DNA from: Nemania diffusa
Taxonomy: Eukaryota; Ascomycota; Sordariomycetes; Xylariales; Xylariaceae
Direction: 5' to 3'
Length of the DNA stretch: 64,000 bases
Assembly: GCA_038501195.1 (NCBI GenBank)
Contig: JBBPUQ010000003.1
Location: forward strand, 2,496,501 to 2,560,500
Positions 20,096-31,591 of this stretch are shown here, one piece after another. The position numbers were made by a program, and so were the translations under genes. The notes under the pieces were generated by a model, which was not told where the DNA came from, ran no database searches, and saw nothing but the letters and a program-made list of their open reading frames with translations. Numbering within the stretch: position 1 is the stretch's first letter; the number at the start of each line of letters is the position of its first letter.

Positions 20096-23000
20096 TTCTG
20101 CACTTCGTATGTGTATATGTGGATGCCCGTTCGTCACACAAGGTCGAGATGATTAAGAAATATGAGGATATATGTTTCCCACCAGCGTTGGAATGGGGCT
20201 GTTTCATATATGGGCTGTGAGGAGCGGCTGCCTGAGCAGCTTGCCAGGCCCGCGGACGCACGGGAATAAGCCATCGTGTAAGCAGGGCGGCGCGCTTACG
20301 AAATAACTTGTTAGTCCGCCCAGCTGTTAATAATTGTATCGCTAAGCCACGTTTTCGTACTTCATGGGTCGCCAGTAGGGTTTATTTGTGTAGCATCTCT
20401 CAGTCACAGCAGAAGGGTAAGCCATCTTTTATTGGAGTGGGATGCGATGCTGTTGTGGAGGATTCGTTGAGGGAGCCAGAAACACAAGCCTCCGTGGGGT
20501 ACTTGCGCTCGACTTCTACTCAGCGCAGCTCGTCGCAAGGTTGACAGCTCAAGGCTGTCTCGGGGAGCGACACACCGACCAGTAGTTTACGTAACTTGTA
20601 ATACATTTACTATGTTGTTTTCTCTTTTTTTTTCATGTTTTTCTTGGCCTGTCTTTGGTGGTTCTGCCTACTCAGAAGTCGTCAAAGATGCAAGATCTCA
20701 TTAGTTCTCATTGGCTAGCACGTTGAGACAACAGGTAATCAGAGGGGTTGGCCATTCAAGAGAGCTAACTTGTCTGTAGACAGGGGTCTCAGCCACATTT
20801 CGCTCCTCTTTTTAATCCTCAACTTGTCATATAAGGATTGCATTCTTATAGATCGTAAATTTAATATGATAAGTTTGAAGGATAAGTAAGTAAAATCTAG
20901 AGTACTAAGTAAGTAGACGCACTTCTGAGAAATAGTGGCAATCACGCAAGCTATAATGTACAAGGCTCATGAGATTCAGTATACATCAATCATTACAGTA
21001 TATTTTGGGCGTGATCATCCTTGCAGTGCTAGCGAACTATTATGAGTGGTTGGCACTTCTCAGCTTTTAATTATAACATTCAAGCATTATTAGGGTTTAT
21101 TTGGTAGCTAGTGCGTACCATGGATAACAAGTCGCTGGTAAGTGGTGGCGTAATGAGTAGACTTGGTATCATCTATCATATCATTATCTCACGATAACAT
21201 TGATGCAACAGCAACCATTTAATGTTGAGGAACACTTAGTTTAATCTAGGACTCGCTAATCGAAGAAACTATGAGGTAGGTATACGAATTGTCAATGCTA
21301 GTCTTAACAGTATATTCTGTGAAGGATCTCTATTGGAATCTCTTCAGGTCTACATAGAGCATAATTGAGCATACGCTGCAACCTCTCTCCGGCGTTTTAT
21401 CCCTTATAAACCATTTTACAGAGTATTGATACATTTTAGCTAGTCAGGGCTCTAGTGAGTGAATGTTGTATAACAAGAAACCCGATTCGAAAGGCTCACC
21501 GTCAGGAACATGAAAACATCATGTTAATATAGAAAATTTAGTTCTAGCACATAATTTTCCCTATGTTTTAGCCAATACAATGATAGGCATGCGCTTCTTT
21601 GGAGATCAGGCTCCGGAGCGAGGGGAGTGTCATGGATACGTCGCTAGGAGGTAGTATAGGGGGCTAGGTCTTACAATTATTGATTCAAAGTTCTTCCCAA
21701 CTCGTTATCAAGTACCAGGTCTTAATATATCTACGCTAGGTAGCAAAAAATACGCCTAAAGGGATCATCCGGCCCTATTATATAGATTAAATAAATATAC
21801 TTGCTGAAGGGCTGCTAGGCATGGTTGTTCTTACTAGATTTAGTCTTATTAGTTAATGACAGTATAGTTACAGTTGGTATAGCTGACAGCATTTTCGCAA
21901 TTACATAGGATCTGTAATGAAATCTCAACTATAAATTTAAATTAATCAATTGTTTGAATGTATTCTTTACAGTTGGTCTATCGCGAGATGAACTGCGACG
22001 TCGTGGGAAGCCTGTTCCGGCTTCAAAGATATTGCAAGTTTCAGCAACGAGTTAGATACAATATGCGTTCTGTTTCAAAAGCATAAATTACAGTTAAATA
22101 ACGGGTGAGCTTGGTATATACATCCTTCACAAGAGCTCATTGCAAATCTCTTCAGTAGTGGTCGTTGTCCCTGCAGAACCCAAATATACCTAACTTACTA
22201 ACTTGATTGAAGGTCTTTTACTAGACGGCAGATCTCATTGCCAGATATCACAGTAACATATGAGTAGTGATGGTCTCCTAGGTGGACGTATTGACTCTAT
22301 TAGGCATGCAAAACTTAGAGCGCTTCCACAGAGTGAAAAGATAAGCCCGAGTGCTGACACAACTAAATGCATATCCCTCATGCTACCATCTACCGGCGGC
22401 CTTCTGACGACTATCTTTTCTTTGCAGTATTAGCCCGAAAATTTTGGCCACGATGAACCAAGTCGGTTAGAACAGGGTCTCGAGCTAGCGTGTTACGATG
22501 TCTACGTCATCCCTTTAGACACAACAGATAGGAAACAAGAGACACCTTGGACTAGGGAATAACTTGTGGGCTTAGACTTATCTAAGAAACCGCGAGAAGC
22601 GAGTGTAACATGATGAGGGGCACTGGGGGGAAGTGCAAGATCCGGACCATTGAGGCTGAAGGTATCGAGACTGCTAGTCATCCTTCCCTTCCCCCTCCCC
22701 CCACACACAAACACGCTACATACCTACGGTCGAATGTATATCATACCCACGTGTTATTCCTTCTGCATGTGTAGATAGTCGCAGCCTTACGAACCACGCT
22801 AGCCCTCACCTAGGTGTGAAAGACCCCGACGCGGAGACCCACGAAGCGTAGCCTAAGTACTACCATTCCTTAGCGGATGGGACGTAGTACTGTGTGGTAG
22901 GATCATATGCGAGGCCCACTGATCCTTCTCAAGGGAACTCCCGATGTAGAAAAATCCTTCGATGGTACATTGATAAATGGACTGGCCAATCGCATTCAGG

Positions 23001-23903
23001 TCGTCACTGAGGTAAGTACTTCCGCTCTACTTCATGTGCAGGGGTTCAAGGATGTTAGCTCGACGATGTCGAACGACTGTCCGCACCCCGCACCTTCACG
23101 TGCTCATCGGGTTGATTCAATGCATTCGCAATGTTTTGGATACGGTACTTGGCATCTACAGGCAACCTTGTTCCCATGAGATAACAATGGTATGTCACCT
23201 GATGGGATGTCTATCCCGACGCTTCCGGAAGATAGGCTAGACTATGTAGATAGCTTCGCAAGATACGCGTCGTCAGTCAGCTGACGCCATCAGCTTGAAC
23301 TCTACGCTGAGATGTATCTACTCCGTGATGATGAAATATTATCCCTGATTTGAGTACCTTGGGGTTGTGACGGATTGTTGGAGGATGGGAACGAGGGGTC
23401 GTTCATGTCGCTGCCATGGCTCCCAGATTGGTCTAACATGTATCATCGTATGGAATATAGTAAAAGTACCAAGATAACTTGAGCTGTACTTACAACGCCG
23501 AATTAGAGTGAGATCCGTTACTCTTCAACTTGCGAGAGAATTCGCGCCTGCGCTATTGGGCTTATTAGATACTTGATAGCTTTAAGAGGGTAAATTATAG
23601 TTAAAACTGTCTAGCATCGCATTTCCTATACCTCATGAGCCAGTTCGTTAGTTTACTACAACTATAGAGGCTTTTCACAATAGTATAATTATGCGTAGTG
23701 CTGGTGTCTAATAATATCTGGGTATTAAATTACTTCAATACGGAGGTATAAGACATATTTTTGGGGGTACGTTAATCTCCGTAACCTTTTCCTGTCTTGG
23801 GGCCATCAATTACTCCGTGAAATTATTTCTATTAGATTTCAAATGCAAATAAAAGAGGGCAATTCATCTAGCCATGAGGGGTGCACCATGTTCCATTGTC
23901 GTG
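20096..23903. other. 3.8-kb gene-poor, AT-leaning stretch
   Basis: This is the largest gap in the window. The 20.6–22.5 kb part is AT-leaning with no frame longer than about 80 codons and no clear inverted or direct repeats. Around 22.9–23.2 kb, short open frames on the plus strand have some protein-like composition, but I recognise no family. The stretch may be old repeat DNA that has decayed; I have no direct proof. Confidence 0.45.
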
Positions 23904-24722
23904 TTAGGATTCAAGGGGTTTAGTTGCTCGAAATAGTAATACCATGCCAACCAGTGTTGTCTCGACTTCTTCAAAATTCTCCCTCAAGGCGCGCTCAAAG
24001 TCTCCTTTCTTATCGTCCCAATTGTGGAATAGCCCAATGCGGTTATATAGTTTCACATATAGGTAGTTGAACCAATTCGTTGCATGGCTCCCCCCAAGCA
24101 CAGTGCAGCCCGTCAATACCCCTCCGTCAGCCAGAAGGTCCTTATACAGACTGAACGCAACGAGCTTCTTCTCACTCCCCGGTACGCAATGAAAGAGATT
24201 GAACATGGAGATTGAGTCGAACACAGAGTTCTTCAACTCCTTTGGTGGCGGTTCGGTTACATCAGCTACTACAGTCTCGACGGTAGTGTTAGAGGCCTTA
24301 GATAAGATGCGAGCCTTTGCTGCGGTGAGAGGATGAGGGTTCAAGTCCACCAATGTAATGGATTGCTTTGCTTGAACCCGGAACGGTCGCGAGAGGGCTA
24401 CCGCTGGGAAATAACCGGTTGCGACACCGATGTCAAGATGGCGTCTTGATAGGTTCTCGGCGAAGAAAGGTTCTAAGACAGTATCTGTACTGCAATACTT
24501 ATATTAGTGACTAGCGAGGTAATTGAGAAGCTCGTGTCCGAAAGTCTTAATTGCGCGAATTGCTGCCAGACAAGTAAAATTGAACTATACTTACCGACAG
24601 CGCCACATATACCGGAGATTGAAGCGAAGCACGAGAAAATCATATACTATGGACAGGACGGTAGGCGTATAGAAGGTTGTATAGAGACCAGGCTCTTTGC
24701 CGGTCTTGTTTGTTGTAGACAT
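23904..24722 (-). CDS. small-molecule SAM-dependent methyltransferase
   Basis: Two exons, 24595–24722 and 23904–24489, joined across a 105-nt intron (24490–24594) give 237 residues from ATG 24722. Motif I is HLDIGVATGYFPA, and ITLVDLNPHPLTAAKARI supplies the acidic residue expected to bind the adenosyl ribose. VFDSISMFNLFHCVPG and LLADGGVLTGCTV are motifs of the Rossmann-fold class I methyltransferases. The N-terminus (YTPTVLSIVYDFLVLRFNLRYMWRC read in exon 1) is of the type seen in fungal enzymes of secondary metabolism. It transfers a methyl group from SAM; the acceptor is unknown. Its place left of the LaeA-like gene and the PKS makes a tailoring role plausible. Confidence 0.82.
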
Positions 24723-25054
24723 GAGGGGCTTTGGTAGATGTTCGTGAGGAGGACTAGTCAAGTCTACCTATTACGAGAGTAGTAGCACATAAATGGCGAT
24801 GGTAAATGGAAATGGACGCTATTAAGATCGACTGTGATAATAATCGCAGTCGATAATAACCACCACCACGAGTCTAGCTTGCGTCGGCTCGCCGTCTAAG
24901 GTAGAGGGTAGGCATCTACCTACCTAAGGTGGATAGATAGTTAAGGTAGGTAGGTCGGTAATGTTCTTCTTCCTGATCAAGGCTTAGATGGATACTTCCT
25001 ACCCCGCTCTTCGGTCCCTTCCTTCATCTGGTATCTTCTCAGCTTCATGGCTTA

Positions 25055-25154
25055 CAAGTGGAGTAACGGGGTTTCTATACATAACATATAAATGTGTTAT
25101 TCGAGACGAATATTATTGTTTTATTGGGTGCAAGAAACCCCGTTACTCCACTTG
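25055..25154. repeat. 100-bp inverted-repeat element
   Basis: A perfect 22-bp inverted repeat, starting caagtggagtaacggggttt, lies at 25055–25076 and its complement at 25133–25154, around a 56-bp AT-rich core. It is either a very short MITE or a solo hairpin. No clear target duplication is visible on the flanks. Confidence 0.65.
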
Positions 25155-26002
25155 AAAGTCACGGAGCGGAAACGGCACTTAATTAGATAGGTATCTCTCC
25201 GCTGGCGTCTCGGTTGCCGTGGTTCGGACCGTTGCTCATCAGCGCGATTAGCGCTGGTAAAGTTCTAGTAGAAATCCACGCCCGCTCCAGGCTCCGTTGG
25301 TAGTGTCGTGTACCTACCAAGTCTTCGCTGGATTGGGAAGTGAGCTATCCAGGTACTCACTTACGCTAAACTTGGATGGAGTCTCGGCGGGAAGACTTAC
25401 TGGAACCGGGGACATGCCGGGCATGTTTTCGGGGTAATTCGCTTTTCTGGCGTCGGGATTTCTCATGCAAGTTGAATGCGTATGATGCGCGCATGATGTC
25501 AACACAGGTACATTACTGGTCACATGAAAAAATCGGGGTCTTCCCAGTCCCTCGGGAGTCTTCCTGAAGCCTGAGAGGTCAACAAGGCTCTGCTTGTTGG
25601 CCTGCATTGCATATGAGTTCTTACTATCCCCTAGATGCCTACTATGTGCATAGGCGCTATCATAGGTCACTTACACGCCGACGATCGATTCACCGCTACA
25701 TCGCGAACTTTTACTCTGTGTCAATGAATGAATGGCTGACTTGATGCAAGGGCGTATGGACTGGAAGGTAAGAACACCAGCTAGTGTCCACTACCAGGTA
25801 TACATAGAGTGCACTAGCCATCTGCGGTGTAGGTATGGGCGATGTTACGCTTGAGCAGAGAGAACCGATGAATCCGAGTTAGGGAACGAAACTACTGTAT
25901 AGTACTTATGAGCAAACATGCCTCTTAGACACCTACGCACTTAATCTACTTAACTCTCACTGATTGGTACTCTTACAAACATAGGTGGTACCTACGACAC
26001 TT

Positions 26003-26034
26003 AACCACGTAACCACGTAACCACGTAACCACAT
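26003..26034. repeat. 8-bp tandem repeat (ccacgtaa)
   Basis: About four head-to-tail copies of ccacgtaa lie here, each containing the CACGTA core of a weak E-box-like word. It is intergenic, and close to another minor tandem word, actcctcacct. Confidence 0.6.
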
Positions 26035-26800
26035 TACTCCTCACCTAACTCCTCACCTTAGGTAGGTACTTATCTGGATACATATGTGGTCCTCCACAAC
26101 CTACTGTACATACGTTATACACACAAACCTGGCATTTTCGAAGACGATGGAAATACTAAGCCCCCGCCCGTAATCCTCCTGGGGCAAGGATTTTCAAGGC
26201 CTGGTTGACTAAATTATAGCTCACTGCTTTCTCCGGTTCCATTTTGATGCAATCAGCGCTCAACATGGTCAAGTGCAGCACAGTGCCGCTGATACTGCTA
26301 TGATCAACCTAGCTTATACGGGAGTCCGGGATGCAGTACGGATGCTATGAAAAGCGATCGCAGCAAAACCCTGGACGTGATGGTTTATCTCATGCTTACC
26401 AACACGACGACTATGTAGAAATCACGCCACGTGGACAACAATCGCTAGCCACAAAGAGTTTTAGTCAAATCTGAAAAGACTGTATATGGGTTTACAGCAC
26501 AAGTAGTGTGCTGATTTTCTGGCGCTACCAGCCGCAAAAGCATCGCTCTATATCTACATACCTAGTCCCCATGGTTGAGAACTGAATTAGTCCTAGTTAC
26601 CTCTAACCCCGACCCTGTATTGGTGATTCGTTCCCAAATTAGAAGCATTCCTGATTCGCCGAGCGGAACGCCTATGAACCTAGATCCCATTGAACCCACC
26701 ACTCTAGAAAGTGTAGCTCTAATGGTGAGTGGGCAAGAGGCGTAAATAGATAACTTATATCGTGCTAGACTTGACGAGTTCTAGCCAGGCTCCGACGATC

Positions 26801-28673
26801 TCAAAGATGAACCTGACGAGGATTCTCCACGGGGTTTCTGGGCGTAAACGGTAAATCTATCTCCCGTAAGCATTCGTACATGGGCAATACAACCACACGT
26901 GGGGAGGGGAAGGCAGCATACAAAGTCATATAAGCATGCATTTTGACATCCGCTATTTCTTTTCGAACTTCCGCTAATAATGATCCAAGAGCGTCTGGGG
27001 ACCAGCCCAAGATCTCTGTAAAAATGGGCATAGACATGGGTTCAAGGATAATGTTAATGTTCATTGCCATCATAGTCCCCATTTTCTGAAGCTGCTTGCT
27101 CGGGGGCCATGGATTTATCGGAACTATTCCACTCCATCGGTCAGCAATTGTCTAAAGCACAATACAAAAAAGAGAGGAGGGGTAGCCACGCCAAGGAAAT
27201 CTATAACAAGCACCGCGCTATGCACTAGACGCCGCTACGAGTCGACGAGAGCTAGGAAGATTTGGAACTGACCTGCATACTTCCTCTCCGTCACATTCTT
27301 AAACCCCGCCTCAGTGAGTAGTTGTTTGTATTGCAGTGGATAGTGAACCGTTGTATGTATTTTCTCTAAACCTATATTGGAATTAGCGAGAATAATCCTG
27401 GGGGGGTCACGGGAACTCACCCTTCATCCAATACCTCAACCACTTATAGAAGTAAGTTTCCGTGAACGAATTATGAGTAGACTGTATAGCGACAACCCAC
27501 TCGGTGAACTCCGCCCACTGGCCGTTGGTCAGCTTGCCGTGTTCTTTGTTGATCGTGAGATGTTCCAGTGGGGCAGCTTCGCAGCAAACGTAGGAAAGGT
27601 GTACTTACTCCCCCTGGACTTAAGTTCTCATATATTGATGCCACGACATCCTTACTTGGCAGATTTCCCAAATGGCGTAGATGAATGAAATCAAACTTGT
27701 GATCGTATGACCACTTCTCTCTGAAATCCGCCGTGTGGAAGTGACAGTTTGGCGGCGCGAAAGGCACTTTTGTCGGATCGATGTCTACACCGATTACTAC
27801 CGTATTCGGGTTTCTCCTGGCTTTTGTTGGCTATTAGCGCTGGCACACTTGCAGCGGCACGTGACTATACGTAGGTAGGTGCCCTACCAAATTCCACCGG
27901 CCAGTTGCCGGGTCCACAGCCCAGATCCAAGACGCGTCGGGCATTAACAACTGGTGCGAGATACAGCTTCCCATCCAGCATCTCTAAGACGATATGGTGT
28001 TGGAGCGCTTGGCCTAATTAGCTCGACTCCCAATATGGAAACGGAACTGGAGAGGACTCGGGTGCTTACTATTCCTGTCTTTTTCTTGCTAGATAAGGCA
28101 TATATGGTTAAGTAGCGTTCGAGGCCCCGGGGTTTAACGCCGAACTTACCGCGTCGTTCGGCAGAAATTCGTAACCTGAATTGACGCTGTTCGTTTCATT
28201 CAATTGAGACAGAGGGCGGCTGACGGGACTTACGTTTGTTGTATGATCTGCCGAATTTTTGTAATATTGCTCTTAGTTTGCGAGCGGCGCTGCCTGGTTT
28301 TGCAGTCGTGGTTCTAGTTGTCAAGACGTCTTAATATCCCGTCTGGAGCGGAAAGACGCGGCGCATGGCCGGGGAATGATTACCTCTTCAACACGCTGTT
28401 GCCGCCGCCATCACCGCTGCTGTCATCTTCAGAGTCTGAGCGCGGCCAGAACTCGTCTGGCTCGAGGTTCAAGTCGTCGATCTCGGCGCTGGTCTGGGTG
28501 CTGTCAATTTGATTTGGAACCGCGGGTTGGTGGAGGTCTGAACCCACTGTAGCCCTACTTCCGTAGTAGCTCTGGCCGGTTGGGTCCCATTCTGCCTGGA
28601 TCGCCGACTGACTCGACGTTGAAGACGTCGGCGGGCGGATACTGTCGCTCCGGCTCGATGTCTCCTGCTCCAT
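26801..28673 (-). CDS. LaeA/UMTA-type SAM methyltransferase, nine exons
   Basis: Nine exons give 415 residues from ATG 28673: 28384–28673, 28234–28289, 28150–28175, 28070–28088, 27888–28013, about 27610–27820, two short exons in about 27273–27520, and 26801–27123. Residues 1–96 are acidic and disordered, as is usual in this family. Then follow QKFGRSYNK, LQHHIVLEMLDGKLYLAP, motif I LDLGCGPGNW, VVIGVDIDP, FDFIHLRHLGN, LSPGGWAEF and the C-terminal signature IFTEILGWSP. This is the LaeA-like (UMTA) family: some members are global regulators of secondary metabolism, many are cluster enzymes of unknown substrate. All phases close, so it looks functional. Exons 3 and 4 are only 26 and 19 nt. Confidence 0.85.
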
Positions 28674-28748
28674 TTGCGAATACGCGGCGCGCGGCGGCGA
28701 GGCAGCGGGCCGCGGGCGGAATCGTCAGCGCTTGTCCTCTGGCCGGAT

Positions 28749-28770
28749 GTCTGTCTGTCTGTCTGTCTGT
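28749..28770. repeat. tetranucleotide microsatellite (tctg)n
   Basis: About five copies of the tetranucleotide tctg run uninterrupted. They lie about 75 bp upstream of the LaeA-like gene's start codon, probably in its promoter or 5' UTR. Confidence 0.7.
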
Positions 28771-31487
28771 ATTGGGCGAGACTTCAGGATTCTCGGTCAA
28801 GAGTGTGTGGGCCACGACCCCGACGAAGTGTGCCGAGATATGCGCAACCGCTGTCTCCTCTCTGTCTGGAGCCCGCCTCCTACGATGCTTGCTTGACTAG
28901 GTGATCCTCCAGCGTGCCATGGATTACAGGCTTCCTGTTCTGTACCATGGATAGTCGGGCTGTCACAAGGTCGAGCGCGAAGAAATGCGGGATAGAGTGT
29001 GGGACACGGTCGTTCTAACGTATAGGTAGTGTGTAATGTGTAGTCTAAGGTATCGTCGGACGCGGAAAAGAAACGGGTCAACAAGGCTAGAGGGGTGGCA
29101 TAGGTACCCTCGTCGTCGCATCCTTTCTTATGTTCTTTTTTCTTACATGGCCCCTTTTGGAGGTGGGCCCGAGCAGGAACTATTCCAGAATAGAAATGTT
29201 TGCAGACCAGCTGAGTAAGTTCCCAGGCAATATTGGGCCATATTTGGTGCAAGCAAGTCGTGTGTGCCAGGCGAGAGAGCAGGGATCTACACTACTATCA
29301 ATGCGCTTGCTGTTTATCGTGATATGATACATCCATCATACGGATACCTAATAAAATAAACTGCACGGTTAGAGTATGTGCGCTACTGAGCGCACTAGAG
29401 CACGGATGGTGTATACCTACCTATGCCATCCCACGTTGTCCCTGCCCGAGACGCGGAAGCCGTGGTTTAGTTATACGTACGTAGTAGTAGGTATACCTAT
29501 GTGATATGTAAAAATTCATATTGTATTTATTCCACGCAGCATTTCCCCAGCCCATCGATCGTTAGTCCTGCGTAGGTACCGCCATTGATCGGGCACCCCT
29601 CCTACGCAAGAGGGGCCTAGGAGAAGGGACCCTCCTAAGGTACTATTTGCCACGCTGAGCTTTGGTTAACCACCCAAAAGGTATCTTTTCGCGTCTATTC
29701 GCCAGTTACTTGTACGGAAAACCCTCTTTATGGCAAGTCCCGAGAGACTTACAGAGGCTTGCCTCGCGCGTCTACTTCAACTTGAACCTTTTACACGGGG
29801 TTAGCATTGTATGATGAACGATGAACCGACCGAGAATCGGTCCTGGATGAATGCTCATCATTAATATTGTGGGGGTTTAAATGGGTACCGACCTTGTGAT
29901 GAGTGTTTTTCACAGCGTGTTTTTTCGCCCTTGGCAAGTTACTTTTCCTACTCGGGTCTACAGCTAGGGCTCTCTCCCTACTGTAGTGGAGGTAACTACA
30001 GGGAGGTGTAGCAGGGTAGATCGTCTGGCGCAACATCTGGCCCAAAGATGCACCGAACCAGCCGATTGGAAAAGTATGAGTCGCCGATTGGTTCGCACAC
30101 CCCGGCCTGCCCCGGCAAAGTAATGGGGTAGACTTTGTGGGGACTTGTTCTGTCACGCATCAAGAAGCGCAAGCTTGACACGCTACCAAGGTACCCAAGT
30201 CGGATCTTTTGCACCATGTCGAACCAGAGTTTGCTACCTGCAGGGTAGCATGGATATGGCTAGGCAAATCAGGGCTTTTGTAAGGGTTGCCCTAATAGCG
30301 CCTAACAGGTAGGTAGGTAGGTATCGTCTTAGAGCACACACCTTGTATCTTAAGGTTAGGTACGAAGAACCTACCTCCTTAGGTAGGTGTGCTGCGTAAG
30401 GCGCCGGCACGTACAAATTATTAGTGCTACGGCGTTACCCGTTACCTATAAGCTATAGCATGATATTGCTATATAGCTATACCCCTACTAGGCAGGCAAT
30501 TGGTAATGCAACACAGGTAAGCATTTGCATTAAATTAACGTTACACCATAACTGGTAAAATGGCATTCGACAGCAGGGCGCTAGCTATGGTTCTACTACA
30601 TAGGTAAGCTTGTAATAAGCTGCTTGGAGTCGGTCAAAGTGTAATTTTATGACGTATAATCTGGGAAAAAGATGATTGAAAAAAAAACTCCCAAAATTGT
30701 ACATCTTACTATAGACAAGTACCATCTATCTAGTCTAACAGGTGGTGGTGGACTTACCTATCTAGGTACCTTATGTAGGTACCTAGGCTAGCTACCAGGA
30801 ACTTTTAATGCTGGGCACATGTACACGGTAATTGTCAACTCAGCTCATTCGTCTTCACCGCCCCCACCCATCTATCTACTAAGTTCAGTCTGTTGGCTCC
30901 CTTTCGTACCTAAGCGGCGAGGGCTAGCCTTGCCATGTCAGGCCAGCCGGTTTTCTGTCTCTCCTACGACAATAGCTGATAAGACAAGACCCATGCAGCG
31001 GAGAAAAGGGTTTAGGGCGTGTAGCGTTTTTGGACAGCTGGATCGTGACGTTAAGTTCGAAAGGGTAAGGGTTGATAGTGATGGTGGCGATGCAGATTGG
31101 CGATGCGGCACCGACACCGATGCAGACAAACGAGCTGTCATCTCCCTTCTCCGTACGTAGTATGTTCTATGCGTACGTACATCTGATAATTCTATACAAG
31201 GCCTCCACAGTCTCGGACGAGTTTGTCGTACTATGTACGGAACCTGTACGGGTACGGCCCTTGCTGGTGGCTTTGTTGGTACGAGGACGGACGTTGGACC
31301 ACCCGCATCATGCCTGACATTCTGCAAACTGGAGCAGCAACCGGCCTAGTCATGCATGATCATGATCCTGCATCGCTATCCTACACATCAACGTGTCTGG
31401 TGATATTCGGTAGGCGGATCCCCTACGACATGTTGTCGCACGTGGGATACATGATGCTACTCTGGTCAGAGTTGACACCCTGACGAG

Positions 31488-31494
31488 TATAAAA
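31488..31494 (+). promoter_or_regulatory. TATA-like element of the PKS gene
   Basis: The heptamer tataaaa sits 98 bp upstream of the PKS start codon, a plausible TATA-box distance for a fungal promoter. No transcription start can be seen. Confidence 0.4.
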
Positions 31495-31591
31495 CGTCAC
31501 CCGTGGAAAGTCAATCTACCAATTCCTTTCCACGAGGTCTTTATGGTCTATTATATCATTTTCACAGCTCGGTAGGCAACCTTGGACAGAG

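Larger units (their letters stand above)
24723..26800. other. intergenic with motif clusters and short tandem repeats
   Basis: No gene seen in about 2 kb. It contains TAGGTA-type words at 24895–24955, the inverted-repeat element at 25055–25154, an 8-bp tandem repeat at 26003–26034 and another TAGGTA run to about 26070. The minus-strand frame at 25314–25670 lacks recognisable features. Confidence 0.45.
28674..31591. other. 2.9-kb intergenic region upstream of the PKS
   Basis: No gene is convincing here. It holds a (tctg)n microsatellite at 28749–28770 and TAGGTA/TACCTA clusters at about 30300–30390 and 30750–30795. Overlapping frames at 28797–29252 and 30819–31327 occur on both strands with no recognisable motif. 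A TATA-like element precedes the PKS start. Confidence 0.45.

Noticed and set aside
22907..23240. Two overlapping plus-strand frames, possible gene remnant
   Set aside because: Composition is somewhat protein-like and a short intron could join them, but I recognise no family and the frames are short.
27273..27770. Methyltransferase fragments as separate genes or a pseudogene
   Set aside because: When the introns are placed (including the 91-nt one ending before WAEFTEW) all pieces join in phase into the LaeA-like gene.
28797..29252. Minus-strand frame of 151 residues
   Set aside because: No motif and low-complexity regions. It overlaps open frames on the other strand and the (tctg)n repeat lies close by.
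30819..31327. Opposed frames of 113 and 129 residues upstream of the PKS
   Set aside because: They overlap each other on opposite strands in the likely PKS promoter, with no motif in either.
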